From assembly GCA_029953675.1 (NCBI GenBank), contig JAMWBK010000002.1, positions 1,860,001-1,924,000 of the forward strand: 64,000 bases of DNA, read 5' to 3'. Positions 47,792-57,755 of the stretch are shown here, piece by piece. A model generated the notes under the pieces. That model did no database searches, had not been told where the DNA came from, and was given only the letters and a program-made list of their open reading frames with translations. Source of the DNA: Rhodosorus marinus (taxonomy: Eukaryota > Rhodophyta > Stylonematophyceae > Stylonematales > Stylonemataceae). The stretch's first letter is position 1; each line of letters begins with the position of its first letter. The position numbers were made by a program, and so were the translations under genes.

Positions 47792-49814
47792 ATGCAGGCA
47801 CCTGTGCTCGTGCTAAGTGAGTTGAGCGGGTTCTCCATAGATTTTCTTCTTTGTGGGTTGAGTTTTGTTGGTGTTAGGTTTTATTGACTAATCGAGCTCG
47901 TTTTTTAATTTGGTATGTGAATCGTAGATGAGCAGACTCAGCGGGATACTGGCCGTCGGGCTCAGCTGACTAATATTGCCGCGGCCAAGGTACGAGCGCG
48001 ACGATCGCTTTCTGCTGATGAATCCATCGGGCATGACTCGGTCAGATTTGGAGTTGATGCTTTTGCTAAGATCGTTTTCTTTTTTCAATTTCTGTTTAGG
48101 CGGTTTCGGAGATCATTCGGACAACACTTGGACCACGAGCAATGTTGAAAATGATCCTGGATGCTTCGGGAGGTATTGTTTTGACAAACGATGGAAATGC
48201 GATTCTCAGGGAGATCGATGTGAATCATCCCGCGGCAAAGAGCATCATAGAGCTCTCGAAGACTCAGGATGAGGAGGTCGGGGACGGAACGACATCAGTC
48301 AGCGTTTTGGCAGGCGAGCTTTTGTCGCTTTCGGAGCAGTTCCTCGAGCGGAACATCCATCCGACAGTTGTTGTGAACGGTTTCTTCCGGGCCCTCAACG
48401 ATGCAGTCGCAATCGCAGAAGAGCTCTCCATGCAGATCGATGTTAACAAACCCGGCGAACTCGACAAGGTCGTTGCAAGCTGCGTGGGAACCAAGTATGT
48501 TAGCAGATACGGTGATCTCATGGTGAAAATCGCAATCGACGCTGTGAATACAGTCAAGGTTGAAGATGGGGACCGGATAACCGCTGACTTCAAGAACTAT
48601 GCCAAGGTGGAGAAGATCCCGGGCGGGGACTTGAATGAGAGCAAGGTCTTAAGCGGAGTCATGTTCAACAAGGACGTGGTCAGTGGAACGATGCGACGAC
48701 GTATTGAAAACCCAAGAATCATTCTTCTGGATACGCCGGTGCAGTACCAGAAAGGAGAGAGCCAGACGAACATCGAGCTTACTAAAGGCGAAGATTTCCA
48801 GAGGCTGATGGAACTCGAAGAAGAATACGTCCAGAAGATCTGCGAAGACATTCTCAAATTCAACCCTGATGTGGTTATAAGCGAGAAAGGGATAAGCGAT
48901 TTAGCCCTGCACTTCTTCTCGAAGAAGAATGTCTCTTGCATTCGACGCCTGAGGAAGACTGACAACAACAGAGTTGCAAGAGCCTGTGGCGCCACCATTG
49001 TATCGAGGACAGATGAACTTAAGGTAACTCATACTCCCCGGTGTCTTCCCTTGCTTTTGCAATCTTTCAGGGTTCATATCCATTCACGTTCTTTGTTTTT
49101 GGCTCTGTTAGGAGAGTGACGTTGGCACTGGAGCAGGACTTTTTGAAGTTAGCAAGATCGGTGATGAGTACTTCACCTATGTCGTTGACTGTAAAGATGC
49201 CAAAGCCTGCTCGATAGTTCTTCGTGGCGGAAGCAAGGACGTACTGAACGAGGTGGAGAGAAATCTACAGGACGCTATGTGTGTCGCTCGGAATGTAGTG
49301 AAAAAGCCTACTTTAGTGTGCGGCGGGGGCGCAATCGAGATGGCCATCTCGCATGCGCTGATGGAGAAGAGCAAGTCTATCGAGGGCGTTGTCCAGCAGC
49401 CTTACCAGGCAGTGGCCCAGGCGTTGGAGGTTATTCCCAGGACACTGGTTGTAAGTACCTCTTTCAGAAAGTTGCTCAAACTAGATCGTTCCATGCAAGA
49501 GACTAATGCTAGCGGTATTCTGGTTTGGACGTTTGAAGGAAAACTGCGGAGCGAGCGTCGTGAGAGTTATGACTGCGCTTCGAGCAAAGCACGCCAACGG
49601 AGAAAATACAACTTTCGGAGTCGACGGCATGAAGGGTGAAGTAGTCGACATGAGAACTCTTGGCCTCTTCGAACCTCTGGAGGTGAAGACGCAAACTATT
49701 AAGACGTCCGTGGAAGCAGCAGCTATGTTGCTGCGAATCGATGATGTTGTATCTGGTATTACACGGAAACAAGATCCTGCTAGCGGCCCAGTTCAGCACG
49801 ACGATGATGATTGA
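47792..49814 (+). CDS. CCT3: T-complex protein 1, gamma subunit (CCT3)
   Basis: Five exons (47792-47816, 47928-47989, 48100-49023, 49112-49450, 49539-49814) give 541 residues, against 545 for human CCT3. Group II chaperonin motifs are all present: Thr-Thr-Leu-Gly-Pro-Arg-Ala-Met, Leu-Thr-Asn-Asp-Gly-Asn-Ala-Ile-Leu-Arg-Glu, Asp-Glu-Glu-Val-Gly-Asp-Gly-Thr-Thr-Ser-Val (ATP site), Gly-Gly-Gly-Ala-Ile-Glu-Met, and Arg-Ile-Asp-Asp-Val-Val-Ser-Gly. It forms one position in the eight-subunit cytosolic CCT/TRiC ring that folds actin and tubulin. The 25-nt first coding exon and the Met-Gln-Ala-Pro-Val-Leu-Val-Leu start match the family. It ends in four Asp residues. Confidence 0.96.
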
Positions 49815-50914
49815 GCCCCAACCTGAAATCAAAGTCCATGTCCAGCGTGTTAGTAAAAAAAAACAAGATCTGCAAAATCTAATCCGACATCCCGCGGCAG
49901 TCGCCTGGGATCACTTTGATGTGCTGCCCGTAGATCTGTTTGGGGTATGAAACTACTTCTTCTCCTCGCAGAAGGTCGCACCGCGCCTAAAGCTACTGAC
50001 TCAGAATGATCGCCCAGATATGCCCGTCTACGCACAGATCCATGTATTAGCTCTTAAAAAGTGGCAGCAGCCCTCTCATTTCACACGTTCTGGTACAAAC
50101 CACAGTCCTTCAAACGCATGAAAACCTTGTCTACCCAAACCGCTCGTCGAAATGCGTTTCAGCCTGATAAACAAGGAAGTCACGCTCGGGTACAGCTCGA
50201 GTATCAGACTCCCTCTTGCCATTGGCATCCAACGACAACCCGCAAGAACTATCAACCATCAAGACTCTTCAAAAAAAAACCGTTTGATCAGCAAGACCGT
50301 TTCTTCCACGACAGATACAAATAGAAGGGCCAGTTGATGAGCTTACTAGTCCGTGAAGATTCATACCAGGCGCTTACTACTTGAGTCCTAAACCCGAAAC
50401 TGGTATGCAACTCTCGAATGCAACCCAAAGGAAACCGATAAGCATCCATTATCAGTCAAACCCTAACAAGGACACGTTCCTGCAAATAATTGGTAAGATT
50501 CTGAACACGCGTCACAATTTCAATGCATAAACAATGATTGAAAGACAATATTGACTGAATATAAAACGCCTGTCATCACGAAGTTGGTATCCCCCTATGA
50601 ACAAACAAAACTTTACCATAGAAAACGCGTTTTATAATTTATGAATATATATTAAAGCGAAATGTGGATATCGTAGAAGACTATGAGGGGTAGCAAAACT
50701 TGAGCAAGAATAGTATGTGTTTTTATTATTATACTGACGATCGTCGGCGGCGTCTTTGTTAGTTTTTTTTTTGTTCTTTTTTGGGGGACGTCAGGAAAAG
50801 TGACGGGAATTTGATTGGAAGGAGGGGGTTTGGGGAGGATGGGAAGGGGAACGGAATGGTGGATGGTGAGGGAGGGGGAGAAGGGGGCTTAGGTTTGTTA
50901 TAAGTTATAGAACT
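49815..50914. other. Intergenic
   Basis: CCT3 3' flank, then AT-rich DNA, then a purine-rich stretch (50760-50890) ahead of the ribosomal protein gene. No supported gene. Confidence 0.5.
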
Positions 50915-51360
50915 ATGGCGCCAAAGGCACAGGGAAAGGATAAGTTGAATAAGGCTGCTGCCTCGGCGCAGTCCGCTTCTAAAGGAGGCAAGTCTGCGAA
51001 GAAGAAGAAGTGGTCGAAGGGAAAGGTAAGGGCAGGGGCGGTTGTTGTTTTCGTTTGTCAGTCTGTGGAGGAGGAGTTTAAGTGTTGAAGAGTTGGTTTT
51101 TCCTTCTTGTGATGTTTGTGGTATTTTAGGTCAAGGAGAAGGCCAACAACCTGGTTCTTTTTGATCAGGATACGTATGAGAAATTGTATAAGGAAGCACC
51201 CAAGTACAAGTTGATAACGCCATCGATTTTGAGTGAGAGACTGAGAATCAACGGCTCTCTTGCAAGGCAAGCTATTAAGGAGCTTAACGCTAAGAACGAG
51301 ATCAGAGCCGTATCTGTGCACAGCTCGCAGTTGATCTATACCCGCGCCACCAACGTTTAG
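50915..51360 (+). CDS. RPS25: 40S ribosomal protein eS25
   Basis: Two exons (50915-51025 and 51130-51360; intron 104 nt, phase 0) give 113 residues. The Lys/Ala/Ser-rich N-terminus runs into Lys-Lys-Lys-Lys-Trp-Ser-Lys-Gly-Lys, followed by the winged-helix body with Leu-Phe-Asp-Gln-Asp-Thr-Tyr, [11 protein letters not shown] and Ile-Tyr-Thr-Arg-Ala. eS25 sits on the head of the small subunit near the E site and is known for its role in IRES-dependent initiation. Length matches the family (105-125). Confidence 0.97.
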
Positions 51361-51889
51361 AATGAGTAAAGTACATAACGCTGAACTGGAAGTATTCACG
51401 TCGAGGGTAGGACGTTCTATAGGCATTCAGGATACTTTTAGGATCTTGCGCTGCGATGTCTGCCACCAACTGTGGAAATTCAACCGGAGTTGGTAGAAAC
51501 ATATGCTTTCTTGGAGCCGTGCCAGAGGTCTTAGTGGTAGTTCTTGTCTTATGCCTTTATGGTCTGGTCCTGGGAAGATCCAACAACAGGTGGTAGACTG
51601 GTCCTAAAGTCTAACACGAAACGAGTCAACTTAGCGGATAACCACAAAAGCAAGAGATCCGCGAAATTGGAATAGGAGCCTTTCGAGTCCTAGAGTTCGT
51701 GGAACAGATCCCGGGCATGAAAAGAGTCAGAAAACACAACTAGTTCAAGCCCCTCCCCATTAGTTCCTTCTGCTAAGACCGTGTTGGAATTGCTTCCCTA
51801 GTTCTGCGGAAATTCCATCTTGATTCCGAGGGGGGAGTTCAAACTAAAACGTAGCAAAGAACGTTCTCTGGTGGAACTAAGCGCTTGCG
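51361..51889. other. Intergenic between convergent genes
   Basis: 3' flanks of eS25 and EBP1. No supported gene. Confidence 0.5.
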
Positions 51890-53162
51890 CTACATTTCCA
51901 TCTTCTGTGCTCCGTCTTCAGCGGCTGGCGGTGCTTCAACACCTTCAGGCTTCTTCTTGTCCTTCTTCTTCTTCTTCTTCTTGTCGACTTCTTGGGCCAG
52001 GAGGTCCTTGAGGCTTTGATCTTTCACCTCCTTCTCGCTCTTCACATTCTGCGGTGGTTGAACTGATGTCACTCTTATCGTCTGTGAGGGCATAACCAGC
52101 GCAGTGTACTTGATCCTGCCCACAATTTCGCCCTCCTTTTCGTACAGAACCGGGTAGCCGACAACGAGGCCGTGCGTCAGCAGTTCGGTCATACCCAACT
52201 TGCACTTCTGCTCATCTGAAAGAGCCCTCAGGGCAAACGGAAGGGCGGGGGACTTTGTATTGATTTCGCTGAATACTTGTCTAGAAGCCTTCATCTTCAA
52301 CATGTACTCGACATCCACCTGCCTCTTAAAAACCGTCGAACGTACTCTCGCCTCTTTCAGCTTGCCTTCCCCTGTGCTCATCGCAATGTCGATCGCATAG
52401 ACTTCGTTCTCCTCAAATTTAATATCTTCGACCCTGTGCTCATAAGTAGGCTTCCCAATAATGGCCTGAAAGTTCGTCCAGAAGAACAGCGTCGGATTAG
52501 AGCTGGTCCATACCTGAGCACTTCCTTCCGGGCTGTTGAGCAAACAATCGCGGACTTACCTTATTACCATCAATTACATATCGCTTCATTTGGTGACTAA
52601 GCGATCCTTCTACAACTTCCACGCCGAAATCGATTGCGGCTCTGTTAATGATCTCTGTCACGTCATAATTAGTCTTTCCAGGGCGTAAGGCTCTTAGAAC
52701 TGCCTCCCCGGCAACATACGCGGCCATCAGCGCGTCTGCTGCTTTACCAGTCAGTTCCTCATTCCCTACAACAACGCTGCGAGCAGCAAGGGCAATATAT
52801 CCATCAATGTGGCAACCAAGGTCGATTGAAATAATGTCCCCATCCTTAAGCACGGTTGGGTCATCGGACATCGGCGAAAAATGGCAGACACAGTTGTTCA
52901 CTGATACACATGTCGGAAACCCAACTCCCTTCTCAATCTTATCCCCCTTCTCCGTCCTGGCCTTATTGTAAACCCCAGCGGTGCTCTCGGTAATCACAGA
53001 ATCGCCCAGCGCGCACAAGCTCACCACATCAACCCCAGCAGCAACCTTGGCGGACACAGCCGCAATCGCCTTATCCGCAATCTCCGCCGCAGTCTTATAC
53101 TTATTCACAACATCAGGCGATCCAACGCTCTTCTCCTCCTCAACCTTATCCTCCTCTTCCAT
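51890..53162 (-). CDS. EBP1/PA2G4-like protein (M24 aminopeptidase fold)
   Basis: Two exons (53162-52560 and 52465-51890; intron 94 nt, phase 0) give 392 residues, like human PA2G4 (394). The pita-bread fold of methionine aminopeptidase 2 is recognisable (Asn-Asn-Cys-Val-Cys-His-Phe-Ser-Pro; Asp-Gly-Asp-Ile-Ile-Ser-Ile-Asp-Leu-Gly-Cys-His; Tyr-Ala-Ile-Asp-Ile). The metal-binding set appears incomplete, as in EBP1, which has no peptidase activity and instead binds ribosomes near the tunnel exit. The C-terminal half has Leu-Tyr-Glu-Lys-Glu-Gly-Glu and a Lys-rich tail (seven Lys, Asp, three Lys), the nucleolar/RNA-binding signature. In plants EBP1 promotes growth through ribosome biogenesis. The start is the ATG opening Met-Glu-Glu-Glu-Asp. 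Confidence 0.93.
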
Positions 53163-54170
53163 CTTGCTTCTACCCTTCCAAAACACCCAAACCAAAAAAA
53201 AATTCCAAGAACCAGTATACCAAATCACCTCTCACTCCCTACCCATTCTCCCACCAACCTCAACAGAGAAAGCTTCACTCTCTAAATATGTCAATCTAAA
53301 CCCTTTTCCATTCCCAATCTTAAAACCTCACCCCCCCTCCTCCCCCCTTTCCTCCCCCCCTCTTTCTCAAAACCAAAATTCACCATCTACAGCTTGATGA
53401 TCTTTTATCAATCCAATCGTCTTCGAAACCCTTTTTTCCCGTACCCCTCAAGAGATGCCTTCTAAACCATTAGATTGAAAAAACTAAAGATAATCAAAAC
53501 TGGGTTTTCGACCCAAGGTGGGTGGGGGGTTGGGGGGTGTTTTCCCGTCTTCAAACCCCGCGTCGACGACCGAGATGGTCAATCAATATAAATACTTATT
53601 TCATATATATTTTCTTGTTGGCAATCAATAATGGTAGTGCGTTTCCGTAGATGGGATAATGGATGCACGAAGAGAAACAAGCATGTTGACCTTTTTCGGG
53701 GGTATTCGGTTGGGGGCCTGTTGTGTTGTGTTGTGGGCTGCAGCGGGACGCGTGAGGATTACGAATATGATCGTACTCGTAGGTTAACATCCTCGAAGGA
53801 TGTTTACCTCCCACAGGATGCTAGCGCCCACTCCTTGCGCCCCGCTAGCATCCTCTGGGAAGACTGCGTTGAAAAGACCGCCTTCTGAGCTGGTTGATGC
53901 AGTGCTTGGCTTTCTTTTCAACGAGGTAGTTTCCCAGTGGAAACAACTTCTTTCGTACGCTGCGTTTTCGCTTCTCCATGTGGTCGTGGGGTGTTTCACA
54001 TATTCGTTTTTAAGTGATATAGTTTATTCTCATTTTACGTTTTCCCGTTGCTGGGATTGACGCACATATGCACCCAACTAATATAGTCAAGGCGCTGATT
54101 AATTTGGAATTATTGCAAAAAACGTTCTACAACCGTGGCACGTGAAAACTCCCGCTCTGATCTTCTCTAT
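53163..54170. other. Intergenic with short hairpins
   Basis: The EBP1 upstream side is pyrimidine-rich to about 53400, with a G-tract at 53515-53540. Two short palindromes lie at 53786-53804 and 53815-53854 (separate entry). No supported gene. Confidence 0.5.
53786..53854. repeat. Two neighbouring inverted repeats
   Basis: AACATCCT (53786-53793) pairs with AGGATGTT (53797-53804) around a 3-nt loop. AGGATGCTAGCG (53815-53826) pairs with CGCTAGCATCCT (53843-53854) around a 16-nt loop. They lie between two minus-strand genes. Confidence 0.75.
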
Positions 54171-57100
54171 CTACCAGTAAGTGAAATCTCGCACCCACCC
54201 TCCAAGCCGACTGTTTGCAGGTGGGTCACCCCGGCGAATCCAGAACTTCCTGTGCTCGTCATAGACCACCTCGAACATGGCAAACGGTATTCCAGGGAGC
54301 CAGTGCAGTCCGTAGAGACTCGCTGTGCCAAACGCATCATTGATCGGAGGAATGTATGTAAGCAGCACAGCCAAACAGATCTCAGAGAAGATTCCAACGT
54401 CCAACACATAGTTCTTCATGCCCTGCTGGAAGAGTGACAATTTCCTCGTCTTGCAGATCAAGCCACCACCAATTTGTGAAATGACAATGGACACGAAGAA
54501 AGCACCCTGCGCGTGCTGCAGAGTATCAGACTGCTGTTCGATTGTCCACGAGTCGAAGCATCCAGTTCCAGCCGGCTGATCATCAATGTCAGTAATTTCG
54601 ATGACATTAGGGTTGGCCTCCCCGGTATTCACTCCATAGTAGTATACCATCGGGGTAACAGTTTCTCCACTTGAATTGGTGAAATTCCCCTGGAAGAAGC
54701 AGGTGTCATAATCGTTGAAAATCTGATTGTTGTTCTCATCGAGGCAGACGAACGCCAAGCAAGGAGGCTGGAACAACACCTGTCCAATGGCCTTGATCAT
54801 GTTGTTAAACTGATCACTACCAGGAATTCCGGAGATTCCTTCAAGCCCGTCAGGAGGTGAATCCGTTGCTGTCCGCGGAATCTGGTCGAACTGAGTTGTA
54901 GTCTGCAGAATGAAGCCATCTGCCGGCGGAGAATTGTAAACGAAATCGAAAACCCCGTCACCTGCAAACTCTCCGTCGTCGAAGTACTGACCGGACATGA
55001 CTTGAGCTGTTGCCGAAAACCTTCGTGTGTACCACCATCTCTGCAAGTCCTCGAATTTGGAACCCCACTGGTTCCTCTGAGATAGACCCGGCAAGACGCG
55101 AGGAGCGACTGCGTAATCGTTCAACACGACGCAATACACGAAGAATCCGCATGAAGCCTGAATGACTCCAATCTGCGCATACGAAAACGAGATCAACCTC
55201 CTGTTCACGAGTCGGTCAAGCTTCATATCGCGAGGATAGCGAAGCATTATGTCGCTCTCTGCTTTCTCGTACGCGAACGAAATTGCCGGCAACATGTCAG
55301 TTCCGAGGTCAATGAGCAGGATCAAGATAGTTGTCAGCGGCTGCGGGATTCCGAGAATGACGTGCATCAGGAACGGAGTGATTTCCGGGATGTTCGACGT
55401 CAAGGTGTACGCAATCGACTTCTTCAAGTTGTCGAAGATGAGACGGCCTTCCTCAACTCCTTTCACGATAGAGGAGAAGTTGTCATCCAACAAGATCATA
55501 TCGGCGGCCTCCTTCGACACGTCTGAACCAGCGATACCCATGGCGATACCAATGTGCGCCTTCTTCAGGGCCGGCGAATCGTTCACTCCATCTCCAGTCA
55601 CAGCAACGATCTTTCCAAGCCGCTGGCAGTTCTCTACAATGATGAGTTTCTGTTGCGGGGATGTACGCGCAAAAACAATCTGGTTGTTCGCAAGGGCACG
55701 GTCCCAATCCGGCTCATCGAAGTCCTTGATCTGCGATCCCGGAATGACAATGGCATTCACTTCACTGCGATCCACCTCCTCCAGCGGAATTCCACGCTCC
55801 TCAGCAACATCTTCCGCAGTGCGATCGCTGATGATGTTCACCTGCTGAGCAATCGCCTTTGCAGTTGCTGGATGATCGCCAGTGACCATGATAACCTGAA
55901 TACCAGCGGTCTGGCACGTTTCCACGGCTCCTGGTACAGACTCTCGTGGTGGATCAAGCAAAGCCATCAGCCCAACGAAAGTCAAACCATCGAGTGGGAA
56001 GTTAAGTTCATCCCCATCGAACACAAAACCTTCTTCGAACATTTCCGGATACTCTTTCTGAGTTAGGGTGAGCTGTGCAAACCCTAGGACTCGCTCTCCT
56101 CCATTCATCATCTTCTGGAGCAGGTTGGTGGTCTGCGTCGAATCATCCTCCGACATTGGTTTTTCCTCACCCTGGAGGTAGATCTTGTCGCACCGCTCCA
56201 AAATCCTCTCAGGTGCGCCCTTCATGAGCAGCCTGTAGTCACCGGGAGACTCGGAGTCCTTGTGAATCGTGATCATGAACTTGTTCGTCGAGTTGAAAGG
56301 AATTCCTCCAATCACAGGATTCAGTGCTCTTGACGCCACTACTGGAGTAATCTTCTCTGAGAACTTCAGAATTCCGGCTTCTGATGCATCACCGTTCACT
56401 TTGCGTTCGTCAATCGGCAGATCTGGATTCTCCTCAAGGTCAGCCTCGTCGAAAATTGCCTTCGCGCAGTTAACAGCTCCGAAGAACAGCGTCTTGAAAC
56501 CCGGATCCTCTTCATTGTAACTTGACTCCTGAGTAGCAGTCGGAGCAGTAAACAGAGTGTGGTCATAGACCAGATGCACAATGGTCATCCTGTTCTGAGT
56601 CAGCGTCCCAGTCTTATCCGAGCAAATGGTGGTTGTCGACCCCAGCGTCTCAACTGATTCAAGCTTCTTGACAAGTACATTCTTCTTGGCCATTCGCTTC
56701 GACGTCAATGTTAAAGCCACAGTGACTGTCGCAAGTAGGCCCTCAGGTACGTTCGCCACGATAATTCCGATGCAGAAAACGATATTCTCAATCCAATCAG
56801 TTCCCTTCACAGCGTTGATGATGAAGAACAAAACTCCCAGGAAGATGGCGAAGGCAGAAATGATGAGCACGAAGTGGTGGATTTCAATCTGCATGGTCGT
56901 CTGCTCCGTCTTCGAGCTCGCCGCCAGACCCGCAATCCTTCCGAACAGTGTTCGGTCCCCAGTATTCACTACGATGCCCGTCGCTGTTCCCTCCACGGCG
57001 TTGGTTCCGAAGAATGCAATATTCCTCGTCTCCAACGGGTTTTCATCCGTGCACTCTGTTGACCGAGCCAATGGTTCCGACTCTCCAGTTAAGGAAGAAT

Positions 57101-57755
57101 TGTCCACCTTCAACTTATTGTTCACAATAAGTCGAATGTCAGCTGGAATCTTGTCTCCCAATTTCACATCAATCACGTCTCCAACAACGAGATCAGCAGC
57201 CTCACAAGAGAAGATCTTTCCATCCCTGTGAACCACAGTCTGTGGTGGAAGGAAATTCTTGAATTTCTCCATGGTCTTCTCAGACTTAAACTCCTGCAAA
57301 AAGGAGAATACGGCGGTGATGATGACGACTGTGTACAACACAATACCCAACACCAAGTTCTCCGTATCCGCCGGGTTGAGACCGTAGGCGATGAAGCAGA
57401 GAATTGACGCGACCTGCAGCAACAGCGCGAAAAAGTTGAGGAACTGCTGCAGAAGTTTGACATACCAAGCCGTAGTTTTGGGTGGCGTGAGCATGTTTGG
57501 CCCATCCTTAAGTAGCCTCTGCTTATGGTCCTCAGAGGTAAGACCCTTTTCGAGACTGGTACCAAGCTTCTCCGCCAATTCTTCGCAGGTCACTTTGTGC
57601 TCCCACATCTCAATCTCCTTCTTAAGGTCGTCATCCTTCTCTCCGTCCTTCCCTGCCTTCTGCCTCTCCAGCGTTTCGGAGACTCTCTGAGCCGTCTCCG
57701 AGTACTGGCGAACCATCTCCAGCTCGAACGACGTCTTTTTCGGTCCGTCCGTCAT
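54171..57755 (-). CDS. Na+/K+-ATPase-type (IIC) P-type ATPase with enlarged TM7-TM8 loop
   Basis: A single uninterrupted frame of 1,194 residues. Motifs in order: Thr-Gly-Glu-Ser (223-226, actuator), Val-Pro-Glu-Gly-Leu in TM4 (336-340), the phosphorylated Asp380 in Asp-Lys-Thr-Gly-Thr, Lys-Gly-Ala-Pro-Glu-Arg (512-517, nucleotide site), Thr-Gly-Asp-Gly-Val-Asn-Asp (720-726) and, in TM6, Asp-Leu-Gly-Thr-Asp (816-820), which supplies cation ligands in Na+/K+ and H+/K+ pumps. The TM4 and TM6 signatures place it in type IIC and not with plant H+ or Ca2+ pumps. Between TM7 (about 856-880) and TM8 (about 1078-1100) lies a loop of roughly 195 residues with Cys pairs and an Asn-Phe-Thr-Asn-Ser-Ser glycosylation-like site. 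Animal pumps have about 40 residues there, where the beta subunit docks. The missing introns are unusual for this window. Confidence 0.95.
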   Translation of the reverse strand: MTDGPKKTSFELEMVRQYSETAQRVSETLERQKAGKDGEKDDDLKKEIEMWEHKVTCEELAEKLGTSLEKGLTSEDHKQRLLKDGPNMLTPPKTTAWYVKLLQQFLNFFALLLQVASILCFIAYGLNPADTENLVLGIVLYTVVIITAVFSFLQEFKSEKTMEKFKNFLPPQTVVHRDGKIFSCEAADLVVGDVIDVKLGDKIPADIRLIVNNKLKVDNSSLTGESEPLARSTECTDENPLETRNIAFFGTNAVEGTATGIVVNTGDRTLFGRIAGLAASSKTEQTTMQIEIHHFVLIISAFAIFLGVLFFIINAVKGTDWIENIVFCIGIIVANVPEGLLATVTVALTLTSKRMAKKNVLVKKLESVETLGSTTTICSDKTGTLTQNRMTIVHLVYDHTLFTAPTATQESSYNEEDPGFKTLFFGAVNCAKAIFDEADLEENPDLPIDERKVNGDASEAGILKFSEKITPVVASRALNPVIGGIPFNSTNKFMITIHKDSESPGDYRLLMKGAPERILERCDKIYLQGEEKPMSEDDSTQTTNLLQKMMNGGERVLGFAQLTLTQKEYPEMFEEGFVFDGDELNFPLDGLTFVGLMALLDPPRESVPGAVETCQTAGIQVIMVTGDHPATAKAIAQQVNIISDRTAEDVAEERGIPLEEVDRSEVNAIVIPGSQIKDFDEPDWDRALANNQIVFARTSPQQKLIIVENCQRLGKIVAVTGDGVNDSPALKKAHIGIAMGIAGSDVSKEAADMILLDDNFSSIVKGVEEGRLIFDNLKKSIAYTLTSNIPEITPFLMHVILGIPQPLTTILILLIDLGTDMLPAISFAYEKAESDIMLRYPRDMKLDRLVNRRLISFSYAQIGVIQASCGFFVYCVVLNDYAVAPRVLPGLSQRNQWGSKFEDLQRWWYTRRFSATAQVMSGQYFDDGEFAGDGVFDFVYNSPPADGFILQTTTQFDQIPRTATDSPPDGLEGISGIPGSDQFNNMIKAIGQVLFQPPCLAFVCLDENNNQIFNDYDTCFFQGNFTNSSGETVTPMVYYYGVNTGEANPNVIEITDIDDQPAGTGCFDSWTIEQQSDTLQHAQGAFFVSIVISQIGGGLICKTRKLSLFQQGMKNYVLDVGIFSEICLAVLLTYIPPINDAFGTASLYGLHWLPGIPFAMFEVVYDEHRKFWIRRGDPPANSRLGGWVRDFTYW

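Noticed and set aside
55249-57231. Long plus-strand frames (up to 201 codons) across the P-type ATPase
   Set aside because: They are antisense shadows of a long, strongly conserved coding region and show no independent domains.
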